Shown here one piece after another: positions 43,084 to 50,634 of a stretch of DNA of 64,000 nt. Source of the DNA: Streptomyces sp. NBC_00306 (GTDB lineage Bacteria > Actinomycetota > Actinomycetes > Streptomycetales > Streptomycetaceae); the NCBI RefSeq assembly GCF_036169555.1, contig NZ_CP108032.1:4588001-4652000 (forward strand). Direction: 5' to 3'. Each line of letters opens with the position of its first letter. The stretch's first letter is position 1. A model generated the notes under the pieces. That model was not told the DNA's origin. It searched no databases and saw only the letters and a list, made by a program, of their open reading frames with translations. Both the position numbers and the translations under genes were made by a program.

Positions 43084-43172
43084 GGACGGCGCACGGCGGA
43101 TTCGCTGAGGATTCCGCCGTGCGCCGTCATCCCTTGTGAGGGTTCACTGAAGTGTTCCGACTAGCCCTCGTG

Positions 43173-44435
43173 TTACTTGGGACCGTCGTGACCGTCGTGA
43201 CCGTCGTGGCCGTTCGGCTTGTCGCCGTAGCCGTAGTGCTCGCCGGGCTTGCCGTCGTGACCGGGCTTGTCGCCGTGGTCACCGTGGCCGGGCTTGTCGC
43301 CGTGGTGCTGCCCGTGGCCGGGCTTGTTGTCGTGGCCCGGCTTGTCGCCGTGGTCCTGGCCGTGGCCGGGCTTGTTGTCGTGGCCCGGCTTGTTGTTGCC
43401 GTCGTGGCCGCCCCCGGGGCCGCCGTTGCCGCCCGCGGTGTTGCCGGAGGTGTTGCCCTGCGTGTTTCCGGAGGTGGTGTTGCCCGCGGTGTTGCCGGAG
43501 GTGTTCCCGGACGAGTTGCCCGCGGTGTTCCCGGAGGTGTTGCCCGCGATGTTGCCCGAGGTGCCGCCGCTGACGACGCCGACGACGGGTCCGCCCAGCA
43601 GGCCTCCGCTGACCAGACCGCCACTGAGCAGACCGCCACTGGTGGTCGTACCGGTCGTCGTGCCCGTCGTGGTGCCGGTCGTGGTGGTACCGGTCGAGCA
43701 CCCGCCGAGGAAGATCCTGTTGTTGTTGAGCGTCACCTCGCCGTTACGGGCAAGGGCCCGGCCCTGGATGTTCGCCCCTGCGTTCACGAAGATCGAGGTG
43801 AGAGCCATGATCGTGCCCACGAAGGTGGTGGTGGTGCCGATGGTCGCCGAACTGCCGATCTGCCAGTACACGTTGCACGGCGAAGCGCCGTTCGTGAGGA
43901 GGATCCGGCTGTTCGTTGCCGTCGTCAGGGCTTCAGGGATCTGGAACACCCAGACCGCATTGGGGTTTCCCCCGGCGTTCAGGACCAGATCACCGGTGAG
44001 TCCGACACCCGAGGTGGCCCGGTGGACACCCGGAAGCAGCTCCTGGCCTCCGCCGATTCCCGCGGGAAGCGCGAAGTCCTGGGCCTGGCCGGCCGCCTGG
44101 TTGTACGCCACGACCAGATCGCTCTTGGCCTGTGCGGCCTGCGCGTCCGCCGGGTGCACAGCACCGAGCACCTGCCCGGGCGGGAAGCCCGTGATGGCCG
44201 GGTTCGGGTGCGTCCCGAGGTCGTTGCTGAGCACTGTGGGGCCGGTGTTGGTGACTCCCTGGCCTGCCAGAACCGAGTAACTCGCGGCAGTGCCCAGAGG
44301 TACGGGGATCGCGATGGCCATCGCCTGCGTAGACGTCATGACGACCATCGCTGCGGCAACCGTCGTGGCAAGGGCCGAGGCCAGAATGCCTGACAAAGTA
44401 CGGCGGTTTGCCGCTTGACGGATCTTCAGCTTCAT
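43173..44435 (-). CDS. Secreted DUF3494 (ice-binding-like) protein with repetitive tail
   Basis: A 420-residue exported protein. A signal peptide ends near TQAMA. Residues about 48-250 fit DUF3494 (AASYSVLAGQGVTNTGPTVL, DLGTHPNPAITGFPPG, GVHRATSGVGLTGDLVLNAG, WVFQIPEALTTA). The tail is highly repetitive: Thr/Gly, then SGNTAGN units, then a His/Asp/Lys/Pro/Gly-rich stretch (HDNKPGHGQ, GDKPGHG) ending HDGHDGPK. DUF3494 proteins are beta-solenoid ice-binding or adhesive surface proteins. There is no LPXTG anchor, so release or loose wall binding is likely. Confidence 0.9.
   Translation of the reverse strand: MKLKIRQAANRRTLSGILASALATTVAAAMVVMTSTQAMAIAIPVPLGTAASYSVLAGQGVTNTGPTVLSNDLGTHPNPAITGFPPGQVLGAVHPADAQAAQAKSDLVVAYNQAAGQAQDFALPAGIGGGQELLPGVHRATSGVGLTGDLVLNAGGNPNAVWVFQIPEALTTATNSRILLTNGASPCNVYWQIGSSATIGTTTTFVGTIMALTSIFVNAGANIQGRALARNGEVTLNNNRIFLGGCSTGTTTTGTTTGTTTGTTTSGGLLSGGLVSGGLLGGPVVGVVSGGTSGNIAGNTSGNTAGNSSGNTSGNTAGNTTSGNTQGNTSGNTAGGNGGPGGGHDGNNKPGHDNKPGHGQDHGDKPGHDNKPGHGQHHGDKPGHGDHGDKPGHDGKPGEHYGYGDKPNGHDGHDGHDGPK
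43180..43570 (-). repeat. Coding tandem repeats in the DUF3494 gene tail
   Basis: Two repeat types lie next to each other: units coding for (D/N)KPGHG(Q/D)HG near 43180-43400 and units coding for SGNTAGN near 43440-43570. The DNA repeats are imperfect but close, so length change by slippage or recombination is likely. Confidence 0.8.
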
Positions 44436-44955
44436 CTAAGGGCCAATTTCTGTGGGGGGCCGTGGCGCACCGGGCCCTAACCGACAGCCCGGAAGCCTTG
44501 CTGATGCCGATGAATATTACGCAGGAGATTCCCCGAGGCAACGATGAAAAATCGAAAATGGGGTAATTGGTAAACGGTCGACGGCGCGATGGGCCATGCA
44601 TATTCGTTAATGCATATCGGCGATCATCCGACATACCCGCCGAATGCGCGGCGTCCGCAACACGGATGAGGGACCTTCACCCGCCTGCCCTCCCGGCCGC
44701 ACATGCAAAATGACGTCCGGCCAGGAGAATTCAGAACTCGCCGCCGGGTGGGCGTGGCGATCAACACATCGCAGCACTGGCATTGGCTCTGTCGACCTGC
44801 ACCGGGCCCAACTCTGAGCGGCGGCAGCGGCAGCGGCATTCGCGCAGGGAGGTGCCGACCTGAGCGGAGCTCGTGCGCCTGCCCGTACGCGACCACTGCT
44901 ACGACCGCCGTGCACGCCGCGTGTCCACGGCGCCGGACTGCTCGTTAAGTGCCTC
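44436..44955. other. Gene-free interval with an AT-rich patch
   Basis: 520 bases between the divergent DUF3494 and small secreted protein genes. The part 44510-44640 is clearly AT-richer than its surroundings. It carries ATGCATAT twice (44596-44603 and 44610-44617), 14 bases apart; ATGCAT itself is a palindrome. The interval should include the DUF3494 promoter. I see no gene in it. Confidence 0.55.
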
Positions 44956-45189
44956 GTGATCAAGCAACTCGTTCTCGTTTCCGCCCTTGCCGGAGCCGCA
45001 CTGATGGTTCCCGCCACCGCCCAGGCCGCACCCGTGGCGCCGTCCCCCGGTATCAACCTGCCGATCGTCGGACAGTTCCCGCCCTCCGGTGGGCTCCAGC
45101 AGCTCATGAACCCCATCGAGCTGGTCAACGCGACCGATTCACTCGTTGATGTGCCCGGCCTGCCTCTGGACCCGACGATCGTCGGCTGA
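44956..45189 (+). CDS. Small secreted protein
   Basis: A 77-residue protein, GTG start. The signal peptide is MIKQLVLVSALAGAALMVPATAQA. The mature part is about 50 residues rich in Pro, Leu and Val (INLPIVGQFPPSGGLQQLMN, VDVPGLPLDPTIVG) and has no cysteine. There is no clear binding site, so the message may be leaderless. The function is unknown; small hydrophobic exported proteins of this kind occur on the surface of streptomycetes. Confidence 0.65.
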   Translation: MIKQLVLVSALAGAALMVPATAQAAPVAPSPGINLPIVGQFPPSGGLQQLMNPIELVNATDSLVDVPGLPLDPTIVG

Positions 45190-45284
45190 GGGCTGTCGCG
45201 TAGTGCGGGACAGCTTTGGGCGGTCACCGCCGGCAGGTGCGTCAGGCAGCGATGTGCGCCCGCCGGTTCCGGCAAGCGGCCTTC

Positions 45285-45354
45285 GTACCAGCAGAGGAAT
45301 CTGGCGGAGATCGCGCGGCACAGCTGAGGCAGATCATCTGCGTGAAGAGTGAGA
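45285..45354 (+). pseudogene. Remnant of an rtcB 3' end
   Basis: The stretch starting ACCAGCAGAGGAATCTGGCG matches the end of the intact rtcB gene (ACCAGCAGAGGGATCTGGTG). Further on it reads CTGAGGCAGATCATCTGCGT against CTGAAGCAGGTCATCTGTGT. In translation this gives QQRNLAEIA and, in another frame, QLRQIICVKSE, against QQRDLVEVVAKLKQVICVKG. A frameshift lies in the middle. Nothing upstream of it resembles rtcB. It is a dead fragment. Confidence 0.7.
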
Positions 45355-45378
45355 GGGGCAGCACACCGCCCCGTCGAT

Positions 45379-45408
45379 GGGCCCCGGGCTGAAGGCAGCC
45401 TGGGGCCC
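45379..45408 (+). terminator. Hairpin after the rtcB remnant
   Basis: GGGCCCCGGGCT (45379-45390), six bases, AGCCTGGGGCCC (45397-45408): 11 of 12 pairs. Its place and sequence resemble the terminator behind the intact rtcB gene. It could end transcription from the small secreted protein gene. The rest of 45190-45680 holds no gene that I recognise. Confidence 0.65.
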
Positions 45409-45680
45409 TCGGTGTTGGTGCCTCGTGTCAAGAAGCTGTCCCGCACCCACTCCCGGCAAGGGAATGCCGTCTCCGCAGCCGCCACGGCTTACGCGGCATG
45501 AGTGGTGGAGAGCGGGGCACACGGAGCGTGCATGACAGAGATCCGGTGGCCGCCGATGGTGCGGCCGGCCGGATCTCGACTGGCCCGGGCTAGGTGGCGG
45601 GGCGGGGAGAGGGTGCTGCGGGTCGGCCTGAGGAGGCGAAGGCCCGCATGCACCGAAGAGACGGGAAGATCGGAACCGAA

Positions 45681-45836
45681 ATGATTGTCCTGGGTGTCAT
45701 TCTGCTCATCATCGGCCTGCTGGCCGGTGTCTCACTGCTGACGACGATCGGCGGGATCCTTCTCGTGGTCGGCGCGGTCCTGTGGGTCCTCGGCGCGAGC
45801 GGGCGCAAGGTCGGCGGACGGAAACACTTCTTCTGA
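45681..45836 (+). CDS. Small hydrophobic membrane protein (DUF6131-like)
   Basis: A 51-residue protein with two helices (MIVLGVILLIIGLLAG and IGGILLVVGAVLWVLG) and a basic tail RKVGGRKHFF. It matches the pattern of short DUF6131 proteins. The ATG at 45681 was chosen because family members begin MIVLGVILL; ATG 45648 is an alternative. The function is unknown. Confidence 0.75.
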   Translation: MIVLGVILLIIGLLAGVSLLTTIGGILLVVGAVLWVLGASGRKVGGRKHFF

Positions 45837-46071
45837 CAGTCCCGCCCTGCGCGGGCCCTCAGTGATGCGAGAGCACCCCTGAGGAGAGCCCGGCCAGGGG
45901 CTCGCAGGCCGATTCGAAGACCGGCCTGCCGACAACATCACCTTGCGCGACCAGGGGCCCTGCGGAGTAGCACTTCGCCGGGCCCCGTCGGCATGCCTGG
46001 GCCCGAAAACGCGTCGTCGGAGCGCGTTGCCGGAGCGGGGTGTGCCGGGTCGGGGTGTGACGGGGCGGTGC

Positions 46072-46491
46072 TCAGGCACTCGCGAGTGAGATCTCGGTGG
46101 ACTTGATGAGGGCGACGACCGTGGAGCCGGCCGTCAGGCCGAGATCGGTGACCGCGTCGTTCGTGATGACGGCCGTGAGGCCACCGCCCTCGATGTCGAC
46201 CTTGACGCTCGCCATGGCGCCGCCGGCGGAGACGTCGCTGACCGTGCCGGGGATCTGGTTGCGGATGCTCAGCCCGTCGATCGTGCCCGTGGCGAGGGCG
46301 ACCTCGGTCGCTTTTACCAGCGCCCGCACGGCCGAGCCCTCGGCGAGCCCGAGGTCCTTGACGGCTTCGGTCGTGATGGCGGCGGTGACGTTCTGGCCGC
46401 CGTCGAGGCGGACCTTGACGGTCGCCATCGCCTCGCCGAAGGTGACCGATGCGACGGTGCCGGGAAGCTGGTTACGGATGCTCAGGCTCAT
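46072..46491 (-). CDS. Molbindin: tandem TOBE/Mop molybdate-binding protein
   Basis: A 139-residue protein made of two copies of the Mop domain: MSLSIRNQLPGTVASVTFGEA and DGLSIRNQIPGTVSDVSAGGA, each followed by AVxDLGLxxGSxVxALxKxTEV/I. Such proteins bind and store molybdate or tungstate in the cytosol. It is divergent from the regulator and transport genes of the same metal, which supports this role. The ATG at 46491 was chosen at the start of the first repeat. Confidence 0.93.
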   Translation of the reverse strand: MSLSIRNQLPGTVASVTFGEAMATVKVRLDGGQNVTAAITTEAVKDLGLAEGSAVRALVKATEVALATGTIDGLSIRNQIPGTVSDVSAGGAMASVKVDIEGGGLTAVITNDAVTDLGLTAGSTVVALIKSTEISLASA

Positions 46492-46764
46492 GGGAAAACG
46501 CCTCGATTGCGGTGGAAAGCCGGTGTGTGCGCGCCTTGTTCGGCACCCTAGCCACACTCGGAGCTCCCTTCCGGGCACGCATCGCAGGCACCAGGGTGGT
46601 AGCTACCCCCGCCTCGCAGACCCGAGTCAACGCCTCTCGTGCCGCCCCGACCCGGGCGCCGCCCCCGACGGGGCTTGGCCTTTCCCACAGTGCGTCTGGC
46701 ATTTGCTGTGCTGAATGCACGAATGAATTGCATCTGACAGGCAGAGCGGCCTACCGTGGCGCAC

Positions 46765-47160
46765 ATGCAGTCCTACACCATCGGACAGGCGGCTCGGCTT
46801 CTGGGCGTCAGCCCCGACACCGCACGCCGCTGGGCGGACGCCGGCCGGGTCGCGACCCATCGCGACGACGGCGGGCGACGCCTCATCGACGGCCGGGACC
46901 TGGCCGCGTTCTCCGTCGAGGTCGCCCAGAGCGGCACCGGCGAGGAGGACGCCTCCTACACCTCGGCCCGCAACGCCTTCCCCGGCATCGTCACCGCCGT
47001 GAAGCTCGGCGACGTCGCCGCGCAGGTCGAGATCCAGGCAGGCCCGCACCGGCTGGTGTCCCTGCTGACCAGGGAGGCCGTCGAGGAACTGGGACTGGAG
47101 GTCGGCATGCAGGCCACCGCCCGCGTCAAGTCGACCAGCGTGCACATCGACCGCACCTGA
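46765..47160 (+). CDS. MerR-type HTH fused to a TOBE domain, molybdate regulator
   Basis: About 131 residues. The N-terminus is an excisionase/MerR-like helix-turn-helix (YTIGQAARLLGVSPDTARRWADAGRV). After an acidic linker comes one Mop/TOBE domain (SARNAFPGIVTAVKLGDVAA to ATARVKSTSVHIDRT). The make-up suggests a molybdate-sensing repressor comparable in role to ModE. It lies 100 bases before modA, and the 273 bases shared with the divergent molbindin gene are the likely control region. A GTG nine bases earlier (46756) is a second possible start. Confidence 0.86.
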   Translation: MQSYTIGQAARLLGVSPDTARRWADAGRVATHRDDGGRRLIDGRDLAAFSVEVAQSGTGEEDASYTSARNAFPGIVTAVKLGDVAAQVEIQAGPHRLVSLLTREAVEELGLEVGMQATARVKSTSVHIDRT

Positions 47161-47260
47161 CCCGGCTCTCCAGCGAAGCGGCGTCGCCCGTCCCCGGCGC
47201 GGCTGATCATCATCCGCCAGGCGGCATACGCCGACCGCGTCCCAAGGAGCTCCCACCCTC

Positions 47261-48067
47261 ATGTCCTTCACTTTCACCAGACGCCACGTCACCGCTGCCG
47301 TCGCGACCGTGGCCCTGCTCGTGCCGCTCGCGGCGTGCGGCAGCGACGACTCCAAGGACGCGTCCGGGGCCCAGGCCACCGAGTCCGGCACGGGAACGCC
47401 CAAGGCGAACCTCACCGTGCTGGCCGCCTCCTCTCTCACCGACGTCTTCAAGCAGGCCGGCGCCGCGTACGAGAAGGCACACCCAGGTACGAAGATCACC
47501 TTCTCGTTCGCCGGTTCCCAGGAACTCGCGGCCCAGGTCAAGCAGGGCGCCCCCGCGGATGCCCTGGTCACCGCCGACACCAAGACGATGGACGGACTGG
47601 GGTCCGACACCGGCACTCCCTCGATCATCGCCAAGAACCGGCTCGTCATCGCCACCGGCGAGGGCAACCCGGAGAAGATCGACGAGCTGAAGGACCTCGC
47701 GGACACGAAGCTCAAGGTCGTGCTGGCGGCGCCCGAAGTGCCGGTCGGCCGCTACAGCAAGAAGATCCTCGACGCCCAGAAGATCACCGTGAAGCCGGTC
47801 TCCCAGGAGCCCAATGTGCGCGCGGTGCTCAGCAAGGTCGAACTCGGCGAGGCCGATGCCGGCCTGGTCTACAAGACCGATGCCGCCACGGCCCCGGACA
47901 AGGTCGACGCGGTCGAGATCCCTGACGCCCAGAACGCCATCGCCTCCTACCCGGCGGCCACGCTCAAGACGTCGAAGAATTCGGCGGCCGCCGAGGCGTT
48001 CGTGAAGTGGCTCTCCTCGCCGGAGGCCCAGAAGATCTTCCAGGACGCCGGTTTCCAGCAGCCGTAG
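47261..48067 (+). CDS. modA: Molybdate ABC transporter substrate-binding lipoprotein
   Basis: A 268-residue extracellular binding protein. Lipobox LAAC with Cys26; then the ModA fold: LTVLAASSLTDVFKQAGAAYE, ITFSFAGSQELAAQVKQGAPADALVTADTK (in two pieces), VPVGRYSKKIL, and GEADAGLVYKTDA. It delivers molybdate to the membrane complex. AAGGAG is 11 bases before the ATG. A hairpin separates it from modBC. Confidence 0.94.
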   Translation: MSFTFTRRHVTAAVATVALLVPLAACGSDDSKDASGAQATESGTGTPKANLTVLAASSLTDVFKQAGAAYEKAHPGTKITFSFAGSQELAAQVKQGAPADALVTADTKTMDGLGSDTGTPSIIAKNRLVIATGEGNPEKIDELKDLADTKLKVVLAAPEVPVGRYSKKILDAQKITVKPVSQEPNVRAVLSKVELGEADAGLVYKTDAATAPDKVDAVEIPDAQNAIASYPAATLKTSKNSAAAEAFVKWLSSPEAQKIFQDAGFQQP

Positions 48068-48077
48068 CAAGTGTGTC

Positions 48078-48110
48078 CGGGCTGCCCGGTTCGGGGGGCC
48101 GGGCAGCCCG
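48078..48110 (+). terminator. Hairpin between modA and modBC
   Basis: CGGGCTGCCCGG (48078-48089), nine bases, CCGGGCAGCCCG (48099-48110), 12 perfect pairs. It starts ten bases after the modA stop and ends just before the modBC gene. It may act as a partial terminator or message stabiliser that gives more ModA than ModBC. Confidence 0.7.
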
Positions 48111-48142
48111 CACCCATGAACCCCCCACCCCTGGGGCCCTCG

Positions 48143-50074
48143 ATGAACAGTCACCCACGGCGCCTGCCCGGCACCCGCACACCCTTCGCGCTCGTACTTC
48201 CCGCGCTGCTCGCCGTTGTGTTCCTGCTGCTTCCCCTCGTCGGGATCCTCGTACGGACACAGTGGTCGGAACTCGGCAGTCATCTGACGAGCCCGGGAAC
48301 GACTCAGGCGCTGCGGCTTTCGTTGCTCGTGTCCTTCTGCGCACTCGGGCTGTCCTTGCTGCTCGGAGTGCCCCTGGCGTGGCTGCTCGCCCGCGTGCCC
48401 CTCCGGGGCAAGGCGCTGGTGCGCTCGCTGGTGCTGCTGCCCATGGTGCTGCCGCCGACCGTGGGAGGCGTTGCCCTGCTTCTCGCCTTCGGGCGGCGCG
48501 GATTGCTCGGGCCGTGGCTGGAGGACACCTTCGGGATCACGCTGCCCTTCCACACCTCGGGCGCGGTGCTCGCCGCCACCTTCGTGGCGATGCCGTTCCT
48601 CGTGATCAGCCTGGAAGGCGCGCTGGGCGGGCTGAGGCCGCGGTACGAGGAGACCGCCGCCTCGCTGGGCGCCTCTCCGATCCGCGTCTTCTTCACCGTC
48701 ACCATGCCCATGGTCGCGCCCGGACTCCTCGCCGGGGCCGCCCTCACCTGGGCACGGGCGCTCGGAGAGTTCGGCGCCACCATCACCTTCGCCGGCAATC
48801 TGCCCGGTACCACCCAGACGCTCCCGCTCCAGGTCTATCTGCTGCTCCAGGACGATCCGGAGGCAGCGACGTCCGTCTCGCTTCTGCTGCTCGCCATCGC
48901 CATGGCCGTGCTCGTCGCCCTCCGAGGCCGCTGGACCGGCACGCCCAGGGACAGCGCCCGAGACGCTCGTCCCGCGGACGTCACCGACGACCCGTTGCCG
49001 GTGAAGGAAGCGCCCGGGGAGACGCCGGCTCCGGACGAACGGTGGGCCCTGCACGCGCAGGTCACGGGCTTCAACCGGCTCACGCTGGACGCCGAGCCCG
49101 GCACCACCATCGCCGTCGTCGGACCCAACGGTGCCGGCAAGACGACCCTCCTGCGCGCTCTGCTCGGGCTCACCCCACGAGCCCACGCCGACCTCCGTCT
49201 CGGCGACACCGACGTCACCGCGCTTCCCCCGCACCGCCGTGGCGTGGCCTGGGTACCGCAGGACGGCGCCCTTTTCCCGCACATGAGCGCGCTGGCCAAC
49301 ACCGCGTACGGACTCCGCGCCCACGGTGTCCCGCGCGCCGAAGCCCGTCGCAGAGCGCAGGAGTGGCTCGACCGGCTCGGTGTCGGGCATCTCGCCCATC
49401 GCAGACCGGCTCAGGTCTCCGGCGGTCAGGCCCAACGAGTCGCCCTCGCGCGGGCGCTGGCCGCACGCCCCAGACTCCTCCTGCTCGACGAACCGCTCGC
49501 CGCCCTCGACCAGACCACCCGCTCCCAGGTCCGGCACACCCTCCGCCGTCATCTCGACGGCTTCGGAGGCGTGTGCCTGATCGTCACCCACGACCCCGTC
49601 GAAGCCGTCGCGCTCGCCGACCGGGTCCTCGTCCTCGACGACGGACGTGCTCTGCAGGACGCCCCGCCCACCGATGTCACCCGGCACCCCCGCTCGCCCT
49701 GGGTGGCCCGCATGCTCGGCCGCAACGCATGGCCCGGAACCGCCACCGCGGAAGGCATCCAACTCGCCGACGGCGGCACGCTCATCGTCGCGGACCCGCT
49801 GCCGGCCGGCACCGACGCCCTCGCGATCATCGCCCCGGAAGCGGTCTCCGTACACCGCGACAAGCCCACCGGCAGCCCCCGCAACGTGTGGCCCGGCACC
49901 GTACGGGAGATCACCACCAGCGGAAGCCGGCTGCGCGTCCTCGTCACGTCGGAGCAGGCTCCCGATCTCGTCGCCGAGATCACCCCGCAGGCCGTCGCCG
50001 AACTCGGCCTCGCCGACGGAACGCCCGTGTGGACGAGCGTCAAGGCGACCGAAGCGACCGTGGTGGCCCTCTGA
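48143..50074 (+). CDS. Molybdate ABC transporter, fused permease and ATPase (ModB-ModC)
   Basis: A 643-residue fusion. The first 260 residues are the ModB permease with about five helices and the cytosolic EAA-like loop (EETAASLGASPIRVFFTVTMP). From about 295 comes ModC: Walker A GPNGAGKTTLLRALL, signature VSGGQAQRVALARAL, Walker B LLLLDEPLAALD, and the H-loop IVTHDP. A TOBE domain closes the protein (RNVWPGTVREITTSGSRLRV ... SVKATEATVVAL). The ATG at 48143 was chosen; an ATG at 48116 would add nine residues. Natural fusions of this pair are known in actinomycetes. Confidence 0.93.
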   Translation: MNSHPRRLPGTRTPFALVLPALLAVVFLLLPLVGILVRTQWSELGSHLTSPGTTQALRLSLLVSFCALGLSLLLGVPLAWLLARVPLRGKALVRSLVLLPMVLPPTVGGVALLLAFGRRGLLGPWLEDTFGITLPFHTSGAVLAATFVAMPFLVISLEGALGGLRPRYEETAASLGASPIRVFFTVTMPMVAPGLLAGAALTWARALGEFGATITFAGNLPGTTQTLPLQVYLLLQDDPEAATSVSLLLLAIAMAVLVALRGRWTGTPRDSARDARPADVTDDPLPVKEAPGETPAPDERWALHAQVTGFNRLTLDAEPGTTIAVVGPNGAGKTTLLRALLGLTPRAHADLRLGDTDVTALPPHRRGVAWVPQDGALFPHMSALANTAYGLRAHGVPRAEARRRAQEWLDRLGVGHLAHRRPAQVSGGQAQRVALARALAARPRLLLLDEPLAALDQTTRSQVRHTLRRHLDGFGGVCLIVTHDPVEAVALADRVLVLDDGRALQDAPPTDVTRHPRSPWVARMLGRNAWPGTATAEGIQLADGGTLIVADPLPAGTDALAIIAPEAVSVHRDKPTGSPRNVWPGTVREITTSGSRLRVLVTSEQAPDLVAEITPQAVAELGLADGTPVWTSVKATEATVVAL

Positions 50075-50203
50075 GCAGATCCCGTCGCGCGCGGGGCGGG
50101 CGACGACCTTTCCCTCTCCCGTCATGAGACTGTGGAATCCGACTGCTAGCGAGGAGCCGGCCCAGGCTCGCGGCGGTTCTCGACACACTGTCCAGGGGGC
50201 ACG

Positions 50204-50473
50204 ATGAACGACTCGGTCTCCTTGCTGACCGTCGGCATCGTCTTCGCGGTGCTGGTGATCAGGACGGCAGTCGCCGAACTGCGGAAACCCGGAAGCGCGC
50301 GCATCCAGTGGGCCTTCGTCACCAACACCCAAGCTGTCACCACGGGCGCCGTGGCGGCAGTCATGCTCGGTCTCCTCGGTTGGCGCAGTTCCGGCTACGG
50401 CGCGCTGGCGTGGGCGGTTCTCGTGGGAGTTCTGGTCGCGTTCCTTGCCGACCGCCGGCCACCCGAGCGCTGA
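50204..50473 (+). CDS. Small membrane protein
   Basis: An 89-residue protein with about three hydrophobic stretches (SLLTVGIVFAVLVIRTAV, TTGAVAAVMLGLLGW, GALAWAVLVGVLVAFLAD). No known motif is visible. The ATG follows GGGGGC. It sits between the mod genes and the antiporter, on the same strand as both. Confidence 0.65.
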   Translation: MNDSVSLLTVGIVFAVLVIRTAVAELRKPGSARIQWAFVTNTQAVTTGAVAAVMLGLLGWRSSGYGALAWAVLVGVLVAFLADRRPPER

Positions 50474-50634
50474 CACCGGGATCCAGGGACTGGCCGGAGG
50501 GCGGTGGGTTGTCCCGCTGCTCGGCGGGTCCGCCCTCTCCTGTGACCGATCCGTCGCTTACGCGTGTCGGTGCCGTACCCGGGATCCGGCCTCGCGCCAC
50601 ACTGTCGCGGGTTGCGACAGGAAGCGTGGACGGC

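Noticed and set aside
43440..43570. Regularly spaced short repeats that resemble a small CRISPR array.
   Set aside because: They are in frame with the DUF3494 gene and code for SGNTAGN units; there are no unique spacers and no cas genes.
34818..46000. Integrated prophage or conjugative element in the accessory block.
   Set aside because: No integrase, replication, transfer or phage structural genes and no tRNA attachment site were found in the block.
47210..50476. A 1088-codon reverse-strand open frame across modA and modBC.
   Set aside because: The forward genes carry all ABC transporter motifs; the reverse frame is a GC-bias shadow.
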